From: an uncultured Phascolarctobacterium sp.
GTDB lineage: Bacteria; Bacillota; Negativicutes; Acidaminococcales; Acidaminococcaceae
Direction: 5' to 3'
NCBI RefSeq assembly: GCF_900770955.1
Contig: NZ_CAAGLX010000015.1
Coordinates: forward strand, 62,001 to 126,000
Length of the DNA stretch: 64,000 bases
The notes beneath the pieces were generated by a model. It saw only the letters and a list, made by a program, of their open reading frames with translations. It ran no database searches and was not told the origin of the DNA. Positions 51,751-60,298 of the stretch are shown piece by piece. The position numbers were made by a program, and so were the translations under genes. How positions within the stretch are numbered: the stretch's first letter is position 1; every line of letters starts with the position of its first letter.

Positions 51751-53040
51751 TTAAAGCTCCTCCTTATTCTGCTGCATGACTTCCACCAGTCCCTGAATTC
51801 TTGTTTCGAACTGCGCTTCGCTGTAGTTGCGGTAATCAGCCTGGTCGCCGTCAAAGGCGGTGAACGGTACGCCGGCAGCTTTGGCGAGCTGGCGCTGCAC
51901 CTCCATCATTTGGCAGTCCATGACCTTGCAACTGCGGTTGACGTGGTAAATTGTACCCTCGCAGCCAAAGCGTTGCAGGGCATCCAGGCGGCGCTCAATC
52001 ATGGTGCTGGCGTTATCACCGTTTGTCGAGGCAAAGCAGTAGGCGCGGGCCATGCCGTCAAGGTCGTCATAGGCAATCGCCCACGCTTTGCCGTAGCTGG
52101 AGGCAACCATGTTGATGCCGTACTTTTTCAGGGTACGCAGGTTGTGACTCAGATAGGGCCAGCAGGCGATACCGTCCCACGAGATGCGGAAATGTTCTTC
52201 GACGGGGAAGGTAGATGTTCCCTCTGCGATATGCTTTTCAATCTCATCGTTGAGCTGCTCTAGAATGGCGGTAGTGGAAACCTTGCCACGGTTGCAGACC
52301 ATTGACGACATATAATTGAAAAGCTCAAAGCCGCTTAAGGGTGCAGGCTTGCGGGCAAGAAGATTGTTGGCACGTTCCCAAAGATAGCTGTTACGCTGGC
52401 TGATTTGCATAATCTCCTGAAAGCGTGTATCATCCCAGGCTTTACCGGTGAAAGCGCAGAGGTCGGCAATAAGCTGGTCAATCTGTGCGCGTACATAGCG
52501 GACGCGTGATTCGGTAACGTAATCCCAAGGATTATAGCAGGTGTCGATGAAGAAAATGGGTATCTGCATTTGGCGGGCCAGGTTTTCATACCATTTGGTG
52601 AGTTGGTTACAGATATTGTTGGTGAGCAGCAGGAAATCAGGCTTTACCAGCCTGCCGCCGTCGGGAAGCTCTAGTGTGCTCTCGCCGTTTAACACGGCAG
52701 CATAGGCAAGGTTGAGCTTGGCGTAGGCGCAGAGGTCATTAGCGTAGCCAAGCTGCCCTTCGCACTCCTGCAGGAGGGAGTCTGCCTGATGTCTGGCAGC
52801 AATGCCTGCGGCATGGTTCTCAGGATAGAGGACGTTGAGGCCCAGCGTTTCGGCAATCTCCTGCGGAAAAATTGAAGCAGACCAGCCGACCTTTTCGCCG
52901 CGCTTCTTGGCGAGGCGTGCGTTTTCAAAGAGGGTGGCACTTTGCTCGGCTAGCATGAGCATGCTTTTTGGCTTTGGCCGCTTAGGCTTAACCTGCGGAG
53001 CGCTGTCCGTTGCCTTTATCGTTGCTATACTTGTACTCAT
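51751..53040 (-). CDS. 2-hydroxyacyl-CoA dehydratase alpha subunit (HadB/FldB/HgdA-like)
   Basis: A 429-residue subunit. ATG 53040 is preferred because AAAGGAG lies 8 nt before it; the GTG at 53049 abuts the ribosome site. A lysine/proline-rich N-terminus precedes VGWSASIFPQEIAETLGLNVLYPENHAA. Cysteines occur at LLQECEG, LCAYAKLN and NRSCKVMDCQ, candidates for the [4Fe-4S] ligands. It forms the dehydratase heterodimer with the following gene product and is activated by the preceding one. Confidence 0.87.
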   Translation of the reverse strand: MSTSIATIKATDSAPQVKPKRPKPKSMLMLAEQSATLFENARLAKKRGEKVGWSASIFPQEIAETLGLNVLYPENHAAGIAARHQADSLLQECEGQLGYANDLCAYAKLNLAYAAVLNGESTLELPDGGRLVKPDFLLLTNNICNQLTKWYENLARQMQIPIFFIDTCYNPWDYVTESRVRYVRAQIDQLIADLCAFTGKAWDDTRFQEIMQISQRNSYLWERANNLLARKPAPLSGFELFNYMSSMVCNRGKVSTTAILEQLNDEIEKHIAEGTSTFPVEEHFRISWDGIACWPYLSHNLRTLKKYGINMVASSYGKAWAIAYDDLDGMARAYCFASTNGDNASTMIERRLDALQRFGCEGTIYHVNRSCKVMDCQMMEVQRQLAKAAGVPFTAFDGDQADYRNYSEAQFETRIQGLVEVMQQNKEEL

Positions 53041-53045
53041 CCTTT

Positions 53046-53831
53046 TCACTCCTTTGCTTGCAATATTTTTTCATAGGCCAGCACAGCTGCACCGATGGCA
53101 CCTGCAGACTGGCATAAGGGATCGACCAGAATCGGACAGCCCATTTCCTTTTCCATGGCTCTGACGACGCCGCTGTTTAGGGCTACACCGCCGCTCATGG
53201 CTAGGCAGGTTGGATGCCCAAGGCGGAGCGCCATGCCTGCAACGCGTTTGGCTACGGAATTGTGAATGCCTGCGGCAATATCTGCCAGAGGAACTTGAGC
53301 GGAAAGCTGGCTGATTACTTCGGATTCAGCAAAGACAGTGCAGGTGTTGCTGATTTTCGCCGGCTGCCTGCTCGTTGCTGATAAGGGACCAAGCTGCTCG
53401 ATAGGAACGTTTAAAACTCTTGCCATCACGTCCAGAAAGCGTCCTGTCCCTGCTGCACATTTATCGTTCATCTGGAAGGCGAGCAGCTTTCCATGTGGCG
53501 ATATTTTGAGCGCCTTGGCATCCTGACCGCCTATGTCGATTACTGTGTCCGCCTGCGGCAGCAGCAAATGAATGCCCTTGGCGTGGCAGCTCAGCTCGCT
53601 GCTCTGCTCATCTGCCTCAGAACAAATCAGCCGTCCATAGCCAGTTGCTATGGTATAAGCAATCTTCCCGTGCGAGATACCGGACTGCTCAAAAAGTGCG
53701 GTTAACGCCCTTGCGGGGCCGATAGTACCCGTTCCTAGCGGCACAACGACGTGGGCTACAATTTTTTTGCCGTTCTCCAGAATAACAGCTTTGCTGGTAG
53801 TGGAGCCGATGTCTATGCCTAGTGTGTACAT
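53046..53831 (-). CDS. Dehydratase activator ATPase (HadI/FldI/HgdC-like)
   Basis: A 261-residue ASKHA-fold ATPase that holds one [4Fe-4S] cluster between two subunits and injects an electron into the dehydratase on ATP hydrolysis ('archerase'). It has LGIDIGSTTSKAVIL (phosphate loop), VIDIGGQDAKAL, DKCAAGTGRFLDV and NTCTVFAESEV, with the two bridging cysteines C in KCAAGTG and C in NTCTVF. ATG 53831 follows AAGGAGG. The length matches A. fermentans HgdC. Confidence 0.92.
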   Translation of the reverse strand: MYTLGIDIGSTTSKAVILENGKKIVAHVVVPLGTGTIGPARALTALFEQSGISHGKIAYTIATGYGRLICSEADEQSSELSCHAKGIHLLLPQADTVIDIGGQDAKALKISPHGKLLAFQMNDKCAAGTGRFLDVMARVLNVPIEQLGPLSATSRQPAKISNTCTVFAESEVISQLSAQVPLADIAAGIHNSVAKRVAGMALRLGHPTCLAMSGGVALNSGVVRAMEKEMGCPILVDPLCQSAGAIGAAVLAYEKILQAKE

Positions 53832-53861
53832 AAAATGTCTGCCTCCTTTGCTATGCAAGGC

Positions 53862-53887
53862 CAGCCTGAAGCAGAAGGTTCAGGCTG
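53862..53887 (-). other. Intercistronic hairpin in the dehydratase operon
   Basis: Perfect 9-bp stem CAGCCTGAA / TTCAGGCTG around 8 nt, with no T tract; a likely processing or stability element between the CoA-transferase and activator genes. Confidence 0.6.
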
Positions 53888-53903
53888 ATATTACGAAAAT
53901 GAA

Positions 53904-55106
53904 TTAACGGATATCATTAGCAGCGTACATCGACTGGATTTTTTCCTCGCTGTAGCCAAGCTCTTTTAGAATTTCTGCTGTGTCGCAGCCAATCGGACCG
54001 GAGATTTTATGCGGAATTGCAGCTGCATCGACAGAACGGAAGTGGGCCGGGCCGTTGGTAAAGACAGTTTTTGTTCCGTCACTGTATTCATAATGATAGG
54101 CGTAATTGTTGGCGATAACCTGCGGATCGTCAGGCACATCCTTAAAATGCGCGAGAACCTCATGCGGCAGATCGTGTGCGTCTAAAAGCTCATGCCAATA
54201 GGCAACAGGCTGTTCCCTGAATTTCTTATCAAGGATAGCGACAAGCTCTTTTTTATGTTCGTAATAGGCTGCGGCATTGGAGAATCTTGCATCGTTCAAT
54301 AATTCAGGAAGACCGATAAGCTGGCAGAATTCAGGGAAACGGCGGTAATCAATGATTGCCAGATACAGCCATTCTCCGTCAGCTCCCTGATAGGTGTTGC
54401 TGCACGCATGGCTGCAGTCCTCATGACTGCGTGGGTAGTGACGTCCATTGAAGCCGTTTAGAAGTCCGGAGGAGAGGATAAAGGTGCCAATCTGCAAAAG
54501 GGAAACGTCAACCTTATCTCCTTCGCCTGTTCTTTCTCTGCGGAAAAGGGCGGCAGCAATTGCACCAGCAAGCGCTGCGGCAACGCTGTGGTCGCCAAAG
54601 CCGGCAACGGTCATGAGGGGTGGACCGCCTGCCGGAGCCAGGTCTGCCAGAAGTCCGGTTCTGGCATAAAAGGCTGTATAATCATAGCCGGGACGGTCTT
54701 TTTCGGGACCTTTGTCACCGTAGCCAAGTACGGAGGCATGAATGAGCCTTGGGTACATATCTTTTAACTGGTCGTAGGTGAGCCCCAGTTTTTCTAGAGC
54801 TTGCACACGGTAGTTGGTCACGAAAACGTCCGCTGTTTCCAGCAGCCTCAGCAAAACCTGCTTTCCCTCCACTGCTCTTGTATTGATCGAAAGAAAGCGT
54901 TTATTTAGGTTCTGCATATCAAAATTAGGATTAGCGATGTTGGTTGTGGGAGAGAGCGAGGTTGCTCCCTGCGTTCTCCAGGTGTCTCCGTTTAGAGATT
55001 CAACCTTGATTACCTCTGCCCCCCATTCTGCAAGAATTCGGGCAGTCATTGGTCCTGCCAGCATATTGGAAAGTTCAATTACCTTAATCCCCTCCATGGG
55101 TTTCAT
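53904..55106 (-). CDS. Family III CoA-transferase (HadA/FldA-like)
   Basis: A 400-residue CaiB/BaiF-type enzyme that moves CoA from an acyl-CoA to the 2-hydroxy acid. It has GIKVIELSNMLAGPMTARILAEWGAEVIKVE (N-terminal CoA-binding part, abbreviated), RPGYDYTAFYARTG with the expected catalytic aspartate in the GYD motif, and GEGDKVDVSLLQ. The length matches HadA (about 400). AAGGAGG precedes the ATG. It is first in a four-gene operon with activator and dehydratase subunits, the same order as hadAIBC in Clostridioides difficile and fldAIBC in C. sporogenes. Confidence 0.88.
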   Translation of the reverse strand: MKPMEGIKVIELSNMLAGPMTARILAEWGAEVIKVESLNGDTWRTQGATSLSPTTNIANPNFDMQNLNKRFLSINTRAVEGKQVLLRLLETADVFVTNYRVQALEKLGLTYDQLKDMYPRLIHASVLGYGDKGPEKDRPGYDYTAFYARTGLLADLAPAGGPPLMTVAGFGDHSVAAALAGAIAAALFRRERTGEGDKVDVSLLQIGTFILSSGLLNGFNGRHYPRSHEDCSHACSNTYQGADGEWLYLAIIDYRRFPEFCQLIGLPELLNDARFSNAAAYYEHKKELVAILDKKFREQPVAYWHELLDAHDLPHEVLAHFKDVPDDPQVIANNYAYHYEYSDGTKTVFTNGPAHFRSVDAAAIPHKISGPIGCDTAEILKELGYSEEKIQSMYAANDIR

Positions 55107-55152
55107 GAGTTATAGCCTCCTTGGTAGTATCATAGCTTCGTTGGTGATAATA

Positions 55153-55196
55153 AAAGCCGAGAAATATAAAGTCAGACTTTAGGTTTCTCGGCTTTG
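55153..55196 (-). terminator. Terminator of the biotin operon
   Basis: AAAGCCGAGAAAC / ATTTCTCGGCTTT with a long loop; on the minus strand it is followed by TTTTATTAT. Confidence 0.85.
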
Positions 55197-55207
55197 TGCT
55201 TTGTCAC

Positions 55208-57109
55208 TTATTTTTTATATTTTCTTATGGCCGCACCGATAAGCTTTGCTGTTTGCGCCAGCTCTGCCTCCGTATGCGTGGCCATGAGGGCAATGCGTAG
55301 ACGTGCAGTGCCTTTAGCTACGGTCGGATAGCGGATGGCGGGGGCGAGCACGCCATTTGCCAACAGCTCGTCTGCAACCTGCAGAGCGGACTTCTCATTG
55401 CCGATGATAATGGGAATGATGGCGGTGGGAGAGTAGGCTTCTACGTCTTCGGCATGCAGGGCGTTTAAGAAAAACTCTACGTTGTGCTGCAAGCTTTGCG
55501 CACGCTGAGGTTCTTCCTCCAGCACTTCTATAGCTCGCAGCGCAGCGGCAAGGGCAGCAGGAGCCTGCGAGGTGGCGAAGATAAAGCTGCGTGCTTTATT
55601 CTTGAGATAGTCGATGATTACCTTGCTGGCGCATGCGTAACCGCCTTCGGAACCAAGTGCTTTGCTGAGCGTACCCATGAGAATATCCGGGCGGACGGTG
55701 TTGCCAAAATGCTCAACGGTACCGTGACCGGTTTGGCCGATAACGCCGGTGGCATGCGCTTCGTCAATCATAGTGAGCAGATGATATTTTTTACCGAGTG
55801 CAACGAGAGCAGGCAGGTCAACAATATCGCCGTCCATGCTGAAAACAGCATCGCTGACTATTAAGCCGCGGCTGCAGGGAGTAGCAAGAATTTTCGCTTC
55901 CAGGTCCTGCATATCATTGTGCTTATAGACTACGATGCGCGCTTTGGAAAGACGGGCGCCGTCGATGATGCTGGCGTGATTATATTCATCGCTGAAGATA
56001 ACGCTTTCGCTGTTGCAGAGGGCGGAAATAATGCCGACGTTGGCCATATAGCCGGTGTTGAATACCAATGCTGCTTCCGTGCCCTTGAACTGCGCCAGCT
56101 TGCTTTCGAGTGCTTCGTGCAGGGCGGTATTGCCGGTAGTCAGGCGGCTGCCGCCACTGCCTGCGCCCCATTGGAGTGCAGCTTCAGCAGCAGCTTGCTT
56201 AACGCGGGCGTCTGCTGCTAAGTCCAGATAGCTGTTGGAGGCCAGCATTAAAATCTTGCGTCCGTGTATTTTGACATATTTACTTTGCTCGCTGTCCATA
56301 GTACGCAGAGAGCGGTAAAGATTTTGTTCCTTGAGCTGCTTTAATTCGTCAGCGAAAATCTGCTCCGGATTAGGATTAGCGGGCTTTTCGACAGGCAGAC
56401 CGCGCACGAGCACACGTTGTTTTTCCAGATAATTGATAGCGTCTTCTGCTTTGGCTTTTGTACTGTCGAAAATGAAAACACGGCCGCCATGCGGATTACC
56501 CATTTCCTTCATTGGCATGAGGCGTACATAACCATGCTTTAAGGATGCAAGGTAGCCGACAAGATAATCAGGATCGTCAGAAAGGCACAGTTCGGCGATG
56601 ATGCCGGGGGCATGAACAACCTTGGTGGCCAGTACGATGGCTTCACGGAAGTGGTTTTTACCGCTGCAGTTACTTGCTGCACCTTCAGCGTCCATATAGG
56701 TGACGCGGATGCCGCGCTCGTGGTCAGGTTCAAGTTTGGAGCTGGTGGCAACGTCGTAGAGTACCGCGCCGCGCATAGGATGGTTATGACGCAAAAGATG
56801 GATTAATTCATCTGCTTTAGCTTCCAGTCCCAGCTCGCAGAGCATTTCCTTCATGATTTTATAGGTTTCTTCTACCGTGTCGGCGGGGCGTTTGCTGACG
56901 GGCAGAGCGTCAAGGTATTCCAGCTTTTCCGGTGCTACCTCTTCCATTTTGACGTTGATGAAGTCGGCGCGGCCAAGACCGTGGTGCAGGGCGCGTTCGG
57001 TGAGGGCGCTGACAGCGCTGCTCACAGCATTTTGCGGGATAATGCGCTCGGCACCGCTGACATGCAGGCTGCCCTTGGCTGCACGCATTTTTATACTATA
57101 TAGGGGCAT
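55208..57109 (-). CDS. BioW-BioF fusion: pimeloyl-CoA synthetase / KAPA synthase
   Basis: A 633-residue bifunctional protein. Residues 1 to about 245 are BioW (6-carboxyhexanoate-CoA ligase): YSIKMRAAKG, HVSGAERI, and NPHGGRVFIFD near the domain end. Residues about 255-633 are BioF (8-amino-7-oxononanoate synthase, PLP-dependent): MLASNSYLDLA, GSGGSRLTTGN, DEAHATGVIG and the PLP lysine in GTLSKALGSEGG. It would convert pimelate, ATP, CoA and alanine to KAPA in two linked steps. AAAGGAG precedes the ATG. It is last in the bio operon. The fusion spans one uninterrupted frame, with both domains full length. Confidence 0.92.
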   Translation of the reverse strand: MPLYSIKMRAAKGSLHVSGAERIIPQNAVSSAVSALTERALHHGLGRADFINVKMEEVAPEKLEYLDALPVSKRPADTVEETYKIMKEMLCELGLEAKADELIHLLRHNHPMRGAVLYDVATSSKLEPDHERGIRVTYMDAEGAASNCSGKNHFREAIVLATKVVHAPGIIAELCLSDDPDYLVGYLASLKHGYVRLMPMKEMGNPHGGRVFIFDSTKAKAEDAINYLEKQRVLVRGLPVEKPANPNPEQIFADELKQLKEQNLYRSLRTMDSEQSKYVKIHGRKILMLASNSYLDLAADARVKQAAAEAALQWGAGSGGSRLTTGNTALHEALESKLAQFKGTEAALVFNTGYMANVGIISALCNSESVIFSDEYNHASIIDGARLSKARIVVYKHNDMQDLEAKILATPCSRGLIVSDAVFSMDGDIVDLPALVALGKKYHLLTMIDEAHATGVIGQTGHGTVEHFGNTVRPDILMGTLSKALGSEGGYACASKVIIDYLKNKARSFIFATSQAPAALAAALRAIEVLEEEPQRAQSLQHNVEFFLNALHAEDVEAYSPTAIIPIIIGNEKSALQVADELLANGVLAPAIRYPTVAKGTARLRIALMATHTEAELAQTAKLIGAAIRKYKK

Positions 57110-57121
57110 GGCTAATCTCCT

Positions 57122-57607
57122 TTAGCTTCTTAAGGCAGCAACTCGTGTCAGCAGCTGCTGTGCCGGTTTGTAAAATACACTGGCAGCAATAGCGGTAAAA
57201 ATCATACCCGGAGCAGCTGCTGCGGTGAGTGCAACCCAGCTAACACCAGTAACCTGCCACAGCACAAGGCGTGCAGCAAAGGTGCCTATAGGACCGCTGA
57301 TAGCGACGGTGAGCAGATTAGTGCCCAAAAGCGTCATTGTGCCACCGACAACAAGACGGAATACCATTTGTACAATTACGTTGAAGATGTTGTATGTACC
57401 AAGCATCATACCCAGCATACTGGCTAGAACACCGGCGATAATGTAACGCTTAAAGCCAAAGCAGGCGCAGATGAGCACAGCGATAGGCGAGGATAATTGG
57501 AACTCGCCGCCAGCAAGCGGTGAGGGAATTCTGAATGTGCCGGAAATGATAATCAGAATGGCCAATAAAGCGGTAGTGGTCAGGTCTCTGGTGTTTAAAT
57601 CTTTCAT
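57122..57607 (-). CDS. ECF-type S component in the biotin operon
   Basis: A 161-residue integral membrane protein with about five or six helices, including LAGGEFQLSSPIAVLICACFG and an AARLVLWQVTG segment. Size and hydrophobic pattern fit a substrate-specific (S) component of an energy-coupling-factor transporter, which would need the shared EcfAAT module encoded elsewhere. Lying directly upstream of bioWF, it could import pimelate or a biotin precursor, or biotin like BioY, though it lacks an obvious BioY signature. AAGGAG precedes the ATG. Confidence 0.65.
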   Translation of the reverse strand: MKDLNTRDLTTTALLAILIIISGTFRIPSPLAGGEFQLSSPIAVLICACFGFKRYIIAGVLASMLGMMLGTYNIFNVIVQMVFRLVVGGTMTLLGTNLLTVAISGPIGTFAARLVLWQVTGVSWVALTAAAAPGMIFTAIAASVFYKPAQQLLTRVAALRS

Positions 57608-57617
57608 TTATTGCTCC

Positions 57618-58973
57618 TTATTTTAAAACTTCATCCATGGATTGCTTAGCCAGTGCTACAGCCTTATCCAAATCTTTATTTTCAATATTCAGCGGCGGGT
57701 TGAAGTAGATGACGTTACCCAGAGGACGTAGCAGCAGGCCGTGGGTAAGTGCTTTTTTATAGATTTCGTAGCCTATACGCAGGTCGCCGTCGAAGCCGAT
57801 TTTCTTATCCTTATCGGTAACAAGCTCCATAGCGTTAATCAGGCCGATATGACGGATTTCACCGATGTTCTTGTGAGCACCGAAGGTGTCCATAAGAGCA
57901 TTGTGGAAGTATGTTGCTTTTTCGGCAGCATGCTCAAGAATTTTTTCTTCCTTCATAATCTTGAGTACAGCGAGGGCGGTAGCGCAACCGATAGGATTGC
58001 CGGCATAGGTGTGGCTGTGCATGAATTGCTTGCCTTTGTTGTAATCGTCATAGAAGGCATCGTAAATTTTATCAGTGGTGCAGACAATAGCCATCGGCAG
58101 GTAACCGCCGGTGAGTGCTTTACTGATGGTCATAATATCCGGGGTGATACCGGCATGGTTGCAGGCGAACATTTTGCCTGTTCTGCCGAAGCCGGTAGCA
58201 ATTTCGTCGGCAATCAGCAGTACGCCGTATTCATCACAGAGCTTACGCAGCTTTTGCAGGTAGAGAGGCGGATAGATACGCATGCCTGCGCAGCCTTGAA
58301 CGATAGGCTCAACAATAATTGCAGCGGTTTCTTTGGCATACTTAGCAAATGCTTCTTCTGCAAATTTGAAGCATTCGCATTGGCAGTGCTCGCGGTCTTT
58401 AGCAAACGGGCAGCGGTAGCAGTCAGGTGCTTTTACATGAATGTTGTTCATCATCATGGGCTTGTACATTTGTGCGAACAGGTCCATGCTGCCTACGGAC
58501 AGAGCGCCGATGGTTTCGCCGTGATAGCCTTCGCTGAGGCACATGAAGCGCTGTTTTTCCGGGTGACCGGTCTGCAGCTGATATTGGAAGGCAATTTTCA
58601 GTGCGATTTCTACAGAAGAGGAGCCGTTATCGGCAAAGTTGAATTTATTCAAACCTTTGGGAAGAACCTCGGTAAGCTCTTCGCACAGCTTGATAGCAGG
58701 CTCGTGGGTGAAGTTAACGAAGATAACGTGCTCTAATTGTTCAATCTGTTCTTTGATGGCAGCGTTGATTTTGGGATTACAGTGACCTAAGAGGTTGCAC
58801 CACCAGCTGCTGATGATGTCGAGGTATTCGGTGCCGTCGGCTGCGTAGAGGTAGGGGCCTTTAGCGTGGTCAACGATGATGGGACGTAAGGTTTCGTAGT
58901 CCTTCATTTGGGAACAGGGATGCCAGATGTGGGCTAAATCTCTTTTTTGTAAATCTGCTACTCTATCGTTCAT
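57618..58973 (-). CDS. bioA: Adenosylmethionine-8-amino-7-oxononanoate aminotransferase BioA
   Basis: A 451-residue class III PLP aminotransferase converting KAPA to DAPA with S-adenosylmethionine as amino donor. It has HIWHPCSQMKDYE, ISSWWCNLLGHCNP, YHGETIGALSVG, LLIADEIATGFGRTG and the PLP lysine in TISKALTGGYLPM. Relatives use HPYTSM at the entrance; HPCSQM is the variant here. It ends 10 nt before the S-component gene. Confidence 0.95.
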   Translation of the reverse strand: MNDRVADLQKRDLAHIWHPCSQMKDYETLRPIIVDHAKGPYLYAADGTEYLDIISSWWCNLLGHCNPKINAAIKEQIEQLEHVIFVNFTHEPAIKLCEELTEVLPKGLNKFNFADNGSSSVEIALKIAFQYQLQTGHPEKQRFMCLSEGYHGETIGALSVGSMDLFAQMYKPMMMNNIHVKAPDCYRCPFAKDREHCQCECFKFAEEAFAKYAKETAAIIVEPIVQGCAGMRIYPPLYLQKLRKLCDEYGVLLIADEIATGFGRTGKMFACNHAGITPDIMTISKALTGGYLPMAIVCTTDKIYDAFYDDYNKGKQFMHSHTYAGNPIGCATALAVLKIMKEEKILEHAAEKATYFHNALMDTFGAHKNIGEIRHIGLINAMELVTDKDKKIGFDGDLRIGYEIYKKALTHGLLLRPLGNVIYFNPPLNIENKDLDKAVALAKQSMDEVLK

Positions 58974-59008
58974 TTTTTCTTCCTCCTGAGTTTTGTCTAA
59001 TGATTGTT

Positions 59009-59135
59009 TATTTCCCCTTCCGCTTTACGTTGTTCGGCACCTTCCACGTAGGGGCAGACAAGAGTCTGTAATTAAGGCTTTCTTGGTTCCCCTTTGGGAG
59101 AACTGTCGAGCGTTAGCGAGACTAAAGGGGACTGT
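59009..59135. repeat. Palindromic repeat inserted between bioD and bioA
   Basis: CCCCTTCCGCTTTACGTTGT and TCGGCACCTTCC resemble the other copies of the second repeat family (10680, 26470, 26766). A second half, CCCCTTTGGGAGAACTGTCG then AGCGTTAGCGAGACTAAAGGGG, folds back on itself. It enlarges the bioD-bioA gap to 168 nt. Confidence 0.6.
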
Positions 59136-59141
59136 TAATTT

Positions 59142-59825
59142 TTATTTATATAATCCTTTAAGTACTTCTACATCAATATCCAGTTCGCTGGCGTTCGGCG
59201 GTACGCAGGCAAGTACGGGAACCGCTGTGATTTCTTCCATCATACGCTTGTTGTCGGCCTGCATGAAGCTAGTGCCGTCGTAATTGTTCAGAATGATGCC
59301 GCGGACAGGAATGTTTTTCTGCTTGAGGTAGGAGATGGTCAGCACGCAGTTGTTGATGGAACCGAGCGCTGCGTTGGAGATTACCAGTACGCCTAAGCCA
59401 AGCTGTTTGATAATGTCCTCGAGCAGGATGTGTTTTTCGTCCCAGCGGATGGGGCAGATGATGCCGCCGCTGCCTTCCATGGTAACATAATCATATTTGG
59501 CAAGTGATGCCTGATAGTCAGCCTCAATCTTCTCCATTTCTACGGGATTGCCTTCGCGCAGTGCTGCCAGATGCGGAGAAACTGCTTCCTTATAAATGTA
59601 GGAAACAAGATTTTCCGGGTTTTCCGGAATGTTGGCGGTTTTGGCAACAAAGTCTGCGTCACCCGGCAGCCAGGTGCCGTCAGGCTGTTCTTCGGCGCCG
59701 CTCAGTGCTGCTTTGTAATAGCCTGCGTTGACATCTGCATCACGCAAGCGTTTAACGAGCAGGCCGGTAACATATGTTTTACCGATATCTGTTCCGATTG
59801 CTGTAATGAAAAGACCTTTACTCAT
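59142..59825 (-). CDS. bioD: Dethiobiotin synthetase BioD
   Basis: A 227-residue P-loop enzyme forming the ureido ring of dethiobiotin from DAPA, CO2 and ATP. It has FITAIGTDIGKTYVTG (Walker A), GYYKAALSG with the catalytic lysine, and MEGSGGIICPI. ATG 59825 is chosen because GAAGGTG lies 6 nt before it; the upstream GTG is part of that site. It is first in the bio operon, directly behind the BirA-type operator. bioB is not in the window. Confidence 0.94.
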   Translation of the reverse strand: MSKGLFITAIGTDIGKTYVTGLLVKRLRDADVNAGYYKAALSGAEEQPDGTWLPGDADFVAKTANIPENPENLVSYIYKEAVSPHLAALREGNPVEMEKIEADYQASLAKYDYVTMEGSGGIICPIRWDEKHILLEDIIKQLGLGVLVISNAALGSINNCVLTISYLKQKNIPVRGIILNNYDGTSFMQADNKRMMEEITAVPVLACVPPNASELDIDVEVLKGLYK

Positions 59826-59851
59826 AATATTCACCTTCGTAATTTATTTTG

Positions 59852-59878
59852 GTTAACTTAAAATTTTATACGGTTAAC
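59852..59878 (-). promoter_or_regulatory. BirA-type biotin operator
   Basis: GTTAAC (59852-59857), exactly 15 nt, GTTAAC (59873-59878): the same arm and spacing as Bacillus-type BirA sites. It lies just downstream of the predicted start point. A looser pair, GTCAAC/GTTAAC with 16 nt, occurs at 59917-59944. Confidence 0.75.
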
Positions 59879-59892
59879 TTTAGTATAGCTTA

Positions 59893-59921
59893 AGTATACG
59901 CTGTGAAAATTTTGATGTCAA
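59893..59921 (-). promoter_or_regulatory. Biotin operon promoter
   Basis: Minus-strand TTGACA (59921-59916), 17-nt spacer, TATACT (59898-59893). Confidence 0.82.
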
Positions 59922-60054
59922 CCTAGTAAAATAGTATGGTTAACCATAATGGTTGGGCACAAAAAAAGACTGACAGCTATATTTTGTGGTTATAGCTGTC
60001 AATCTGTGCTTATCTTGTGGTTAACGTTGTTTATATTAGAATAGGTAGAAAAAA

Positions 60055-60270
60055 TTATTTTTTTGCTGCTGCGTTTTTACGGATTTCGGTTACCGGTATG
60101 CCGCCGATGCCCTAGTTATCGGTATCAATCTCGTCGATGGTGACAACGGTGGTGGATTTGTTTTTACCTAAAACGTCGTGCAGAAGATTGGTCGCACCTT
60201 CGATGAGAGCGCGCTTTTGTTCGGGTGTAACGTTGCCTTCCTTGGTGATTTTGATGTTTACATAGGGCAT
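60055..60270 (-). pseudogene. 4-oxalocrotonate tautomerase-like gene with an in-frame TAG
   Basis: From ATG 60270 (after GGAGG) the protein reads MPYVNIKITKEGNVTPEQKR, with the catalytic Pro1 after Met removal. It proceeds to DEIDTDN, meets TAG at 60114-60112, and continues in frame GIGGIPVTEIRKNAAAKK to TAA at 60055. Relatives have DNWGIGG here, so a TGG tryptophan has become TAG. Intact it would be a 71-residue tautomerase-fold enzyme. The truncated form lacks the C-terminal strand needed for the hexamer. A sequence error is possible. Confidence 0.82.
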
Positions 60271-60298
60271 GGTGATAACCTCCTTGTGTTTTTCTTTT

